Under the pieces are notes generated by a model that worked only from the letters and a program-made list of their open reading frames with translations, was not told the DNA's origin and did not search any database. From an uncultured Micrococcales bacterium (GTDB lineage Bacteria; Actinomycetota; Actinomycetes; Actinomycetales; Microbacteriaceae), in contig CAJXMQ010000045.1 in assembly GCA_913056225.1 (NCBI GenBank), positions 1 through 7,697 on the forward strand: DNA of 7,697 nucleotides, read 5' to 3'. Positions 5,948 through 7,697 of this stretch are shown here, piece after piece. Made by a program: the position numbers and the translations under genes. Every line of letters starts with the position of its first letter. Within the stretch, counting starts at the first letter, position 1.

Positions 5948-6624
5948 TAAACGTGGAGGTATTCGCTGCCCTGGCGGTGAGATGCCTCGCTGGCAGCTAG
6001 CTCGGAGATAAACCAAATAGCTCGAACCGGAGCGCTGGTTGCATTCCAGAACCTGTGAGGGATTGAGCAGTCAAAGCTAATGCTGTCTCCGGGGCTCAAA
6101 AGCGTAAATCCCATTCCGACCTGCACGCTGAGCTCACCCTCAATGATGATTCCGTATTCACGTCCCGAGTGCTGAACTAGGTCACTTGGAGGGTTAGCCC
6201 CATCCACTCCTGGTTCATAAATAACTTCGATAAACTCACTGCCGCTTTCAGGCCTTGATGTCAGTCGCTCCCAGGTTGGTCCCTTGGTTAGATCAAGAGA
6301 TGGCCTGCCGTCTTTTCTCAAAACGATTCCTGCGTCATCCAAACTGAGCTGACCGTCAGCAGCCTTTTGCTCATCTTCAATAGTTGAGCGGGACTTAGGT
6401 TGGCTTGGGTCTTCAAACAAGCTGTCCATTGAGATGCCCAGTTCGCTGGCCACGTTATAAAGAGCAGGAACACTGAATGAGGCAAGGCCTCTTTCAACCT
6501 GGGAAATGTGACTTGCTGAAACTCCAACTCTGCGGGCAAGTTCGCGAACGCTCATTTCAACACCTTCACGGGCGATGCGGATGTTCTCCCCGCACTTTCG
6601 CCACTCTTGAAGCTCTTCGCTCAC
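5944..6624 (-). CDS. XRE-family transcriptional regulator with C-terminal cupin domain
   Basis: 226 residues starting at GTG 6624. The start is fixed by a GAGGGTGA ribosome-binding site and an in-frame TGA four codons upstream. Residues 13-68 form a Cro/CI-type helix-turn-helix (VRELARRVGVSASHISQVERG is the core). Residues about 130-208 are a small cupin barrel with motif 1 around His152 and Glu156 (HSGREYG...EGEL) and motif 2 PGDSISFDCSIPHRFWN at 178-194, including His190. Regulators with this architecture (PuuR and SutR are known examples) bind an effector or metal in the cupin and usually control adjacent transport or catabolic genes. The gene lies directly upstream of the transporter operon on the same strand, so control of that operon and perhaps of itself is likely. 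Whether it represses or activates cannot be told. Two stop codons in tandem (TAA TAA) end it. Confidence 0.93.
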   Translation of the reverse strand: MSEELQEWRKCGENIRIAREGVEMSVRELARRVGVSASHISQVERGLASFSVPALYNVASELGISMDSLFEDPSQPKSRSTIEDEQKAADGQLSLDDAGIVLRKDGRPSLDLTKGPTWERLTSRPESGSEFIEVIYEPGVDGANPPSDLVQHSGREYGIIIEGELSVQVGMGFTLLSPGDSISFDCSIPHRFWNATSAPVRAIWFISELAASEASHRQGSEYLHVY

Positions 6625-6642
6625 GTCACCCTCTCAAGAAAC

Positions 6643-6660
6643 TCGGTCTCCCTCGACCGA
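6643..6660 (-). promoter_or_regulatory. Inverted repeat TCGGTC-N6-GACCGA before the regulator start
   Basis: A perfect 6-bp inverted repeat with a 6-bp spacer lies 19 bp upstream of the regulator GTG, in the 73-bp gap after the hydrolase stop. On the minus strand it is followed only by GTTTCTTG, a poor U-tract. It could be a weak terminator for the hydrolase or an operator for autoregulation. An AT-rich block (6661-6697) precedes it and could hold the regulator promoter, but I cannot name confident -35/-10 boxes. Confidence 0.35.
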
Positions 6661-6697
6661 ATACCTAAAAACTTACAATAAAAATCTATTCTGTTTT

Positions 6698-7697
6698 TCA
6701 GTTACCGAAGCTGATTTGGTCAAGCATCGAAACCGTTTCATCATAGTAATCGCTGAAATCATCACTTAGCTTCACAATCACCGTTTCCGTATAGGGATTA
6801 ATCCAAATAAATTGCCCGCGATAACCCTGGCTTACCAACTGCTCTTTTGGCTTATGCCACATGCCAGCTCCGAAGTCATCGCTTCCGTATCCCCCGAACC
6901 AAACTCCGGCAGGAGTGGTCATGCGACCAAACCAGTTCTCACTCATCACCTGTTGGCCCTCATTTGGGCCATAGGCGACCTTGCCCGAATCTAAAAACAG
7001 ACTTCCAGCCAGGGCAAGATCCCTGGCTGTTGCATTGAAACAGCAGAATGATTTCTCATAATCGTTTGAATCAATTGCCCAGGAAGCCTCGTAGTTGGCT
7101 CCAATTGGATCCCAGACGTTCTCAGCAAAGAATTCGCTCAGTGATTGCCCACTGACGTTTTTGAAAATCATGCCCAGGATCTGTGAATTAGCAGAGCGAT
7201 ATTCATACTCTTCATCTCCTGGCTGACAAGCAAAAGAAATACTCTGCTCCAAAACGTATTCAACATCAGTTGTTGCAAACAACTGAGCAACTGGTGTGAA
7301 CCAACCCTCTGGTCCCGGCGGATACTCCTCGGGAATGTCAATGCAGGACTGCATGTCCAAAAGATGTTTGATGGTGACATCTTCCATCCCTGGGTTATCC
7401 CTAAACTGCGGCAAGTGATCGGTGATTGGGTCGTTTTCTGTGATCAGTCCACGGTCAATCAGTTGGCCAACAGCGATAGAGAGCATTGTTTTTCCCATGC
7501 TCATGGTGTTTTGAACTCTGGACTCATCCCAGTTCTCTCCATAAAACTCATAAGTGATGATTCCACCTCGCATGATTAGCAAAGCATGCGTGCCGGTGTC
7601 TGCTAAAAGTCTTTCGGTGTCTACCTGTTGACCCTCGTGGTTAATTGATGAGGGAAGAGATTCAGGGATTGAGCTTTTTTCAAAAATATAAGGTTCG
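6698..7697 (-). CDS. Serine hydrolase, class C beta-lactamase / NylB-like family, 5' end beyond window
   Basis: 332 residues are visible and the frame is open to the right edge. The apparent in-frame TTG at 7582 is not the start, because conserved sequence (HALLIMRGGIITYEFYG) runs straight through it. Numbering from the edge, the catalytic motif SxxK is SMGK (Ser66, Lys69). The second motif is YRSAN (Tyr166 to Asn170), as in 6-aminohexanoate-dimer hydrolases and class C esterases. The third 'KTG-like' strand is probably GYRGQ at 291-295. Family members include esterases, amidases, peptidases and the nylon-oligomer hydrolase, so resistance to beta-lactams should not be assumed. Cys118, Cys157 and a Cys pair in SFCCFN may form disulfides if the protein is exported, but its N-terminus is not visible. 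It is 73 bp upstream of the regulator on the same strand; a role in processing the imported solute is inference. Confidence 0.9.
   Translation of the reverse strand, partial: EPYIFEKSSIPESLPSSINHEGQQVDTERLLADTGTHALLIMRGGIITYEFYGENWDESRVQNTMSMGKTMLSIAVGQLIDRGLITENDPITDHLPQFRDNPGMEDVTIKHLLDMQSCIDIPEEYPPGPEGWFTPVAQLFATTDVEYVLEQSISFACQPGDEEYEYRSANSQILGMIFKNVSGQSLSEFFAENVWDPIGANYEASWAIDSNDYEKSFCCFNATARDLALAGSLFLDSGKVAYGPNEGQQVMSENWFGRMTTPAGVWFGGYGSDDFGAGMWHKPKEQLVSQGYRGQFIWINPYTETVIVKLSDDFSDYYDETVSMLDQISFGN

Noticed and set aside
7580..7582. TTG at 7582 as the start of the serine hydrolase
   Set aside because: The frame continues upstream to the edge and encodes family-like sequence leading into the conserved RGGIITYEFYG segment, so the true start is outside the window.

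Overview
The window is a densely packed catabolic and transport locus from a bacterium that is probably an actinobacterium. By eye the G+C is close to half. The solute-binding protein has a classic lipobox signal peptide with an Ala-rich core, and most genes have clear purine-rich Shine-Dalgarno sites. A low-GC member of Microbacteriaceae, of the freshwater or marine 'Luna' type, would fit, but this is inference and no rRNA or marker gene is present. All seven genes lie on the minus strand, so the locus reads from the right edge to the left edge.

Layout in the direction of transcription: (1) 7697-6698, a serine hydrolase of the class C beta-lactamase / 6-aminohexanoate-dimer hydrolase (NylB-like) fold, with its 5' end cut off by the window; (2) 6624-5944, an XRE-type regulator with a C-terminal cupin sensor domain, starting at GTG; (3) 5943-5750, a 194-bp non-coding gap with several inverted repeats, a possible promoter and a leader hairpin; (4) 5749-4250, the tandem-NBD ATPase of a ribose/autoinducer-2-type ABC importer; (5) 4249-3233 and (6) 3233-2175, two different permeases; (7) 2142-1090, the lipoprotein solute-binding protein; (8) 1089-983, a spacer with a perfect 14-bp stem capped by a UCCG tetraloop; (9) 982-1, an M24 'pita-bread' hydrolase whose 3' end lies outside the window.

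The four transporter genes abut or overlap (TAA|ATG, TAATG, then a 32-nt gap), so they form one operon, and the M24 enzyme very likely follows on the same transcript. Working model: the binding protein delivers a small solute to a heterodimeric permease, the XRE-cupin protein senses the solute or a product, and the M24-like enzyme, perhaps with the NylB-like hydrolase, cleaves it. Two hydrolases from C-N-bond-cleaving folds next to a 'sugar-type' importer suggest that the substrate may be an amide, amidine or peptide-like compound rather than a plain sugar. The substrate cannot be read from the sequence.

The most notable points are an M24 enzyme in which one expected metal-binding Asp is Cys, and a strand-specific UNCG-capped hairpin separating the binding protein from that enzyme. 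I found no CRISPR array, tRNA, rRNA, insertion sequence or integrase.
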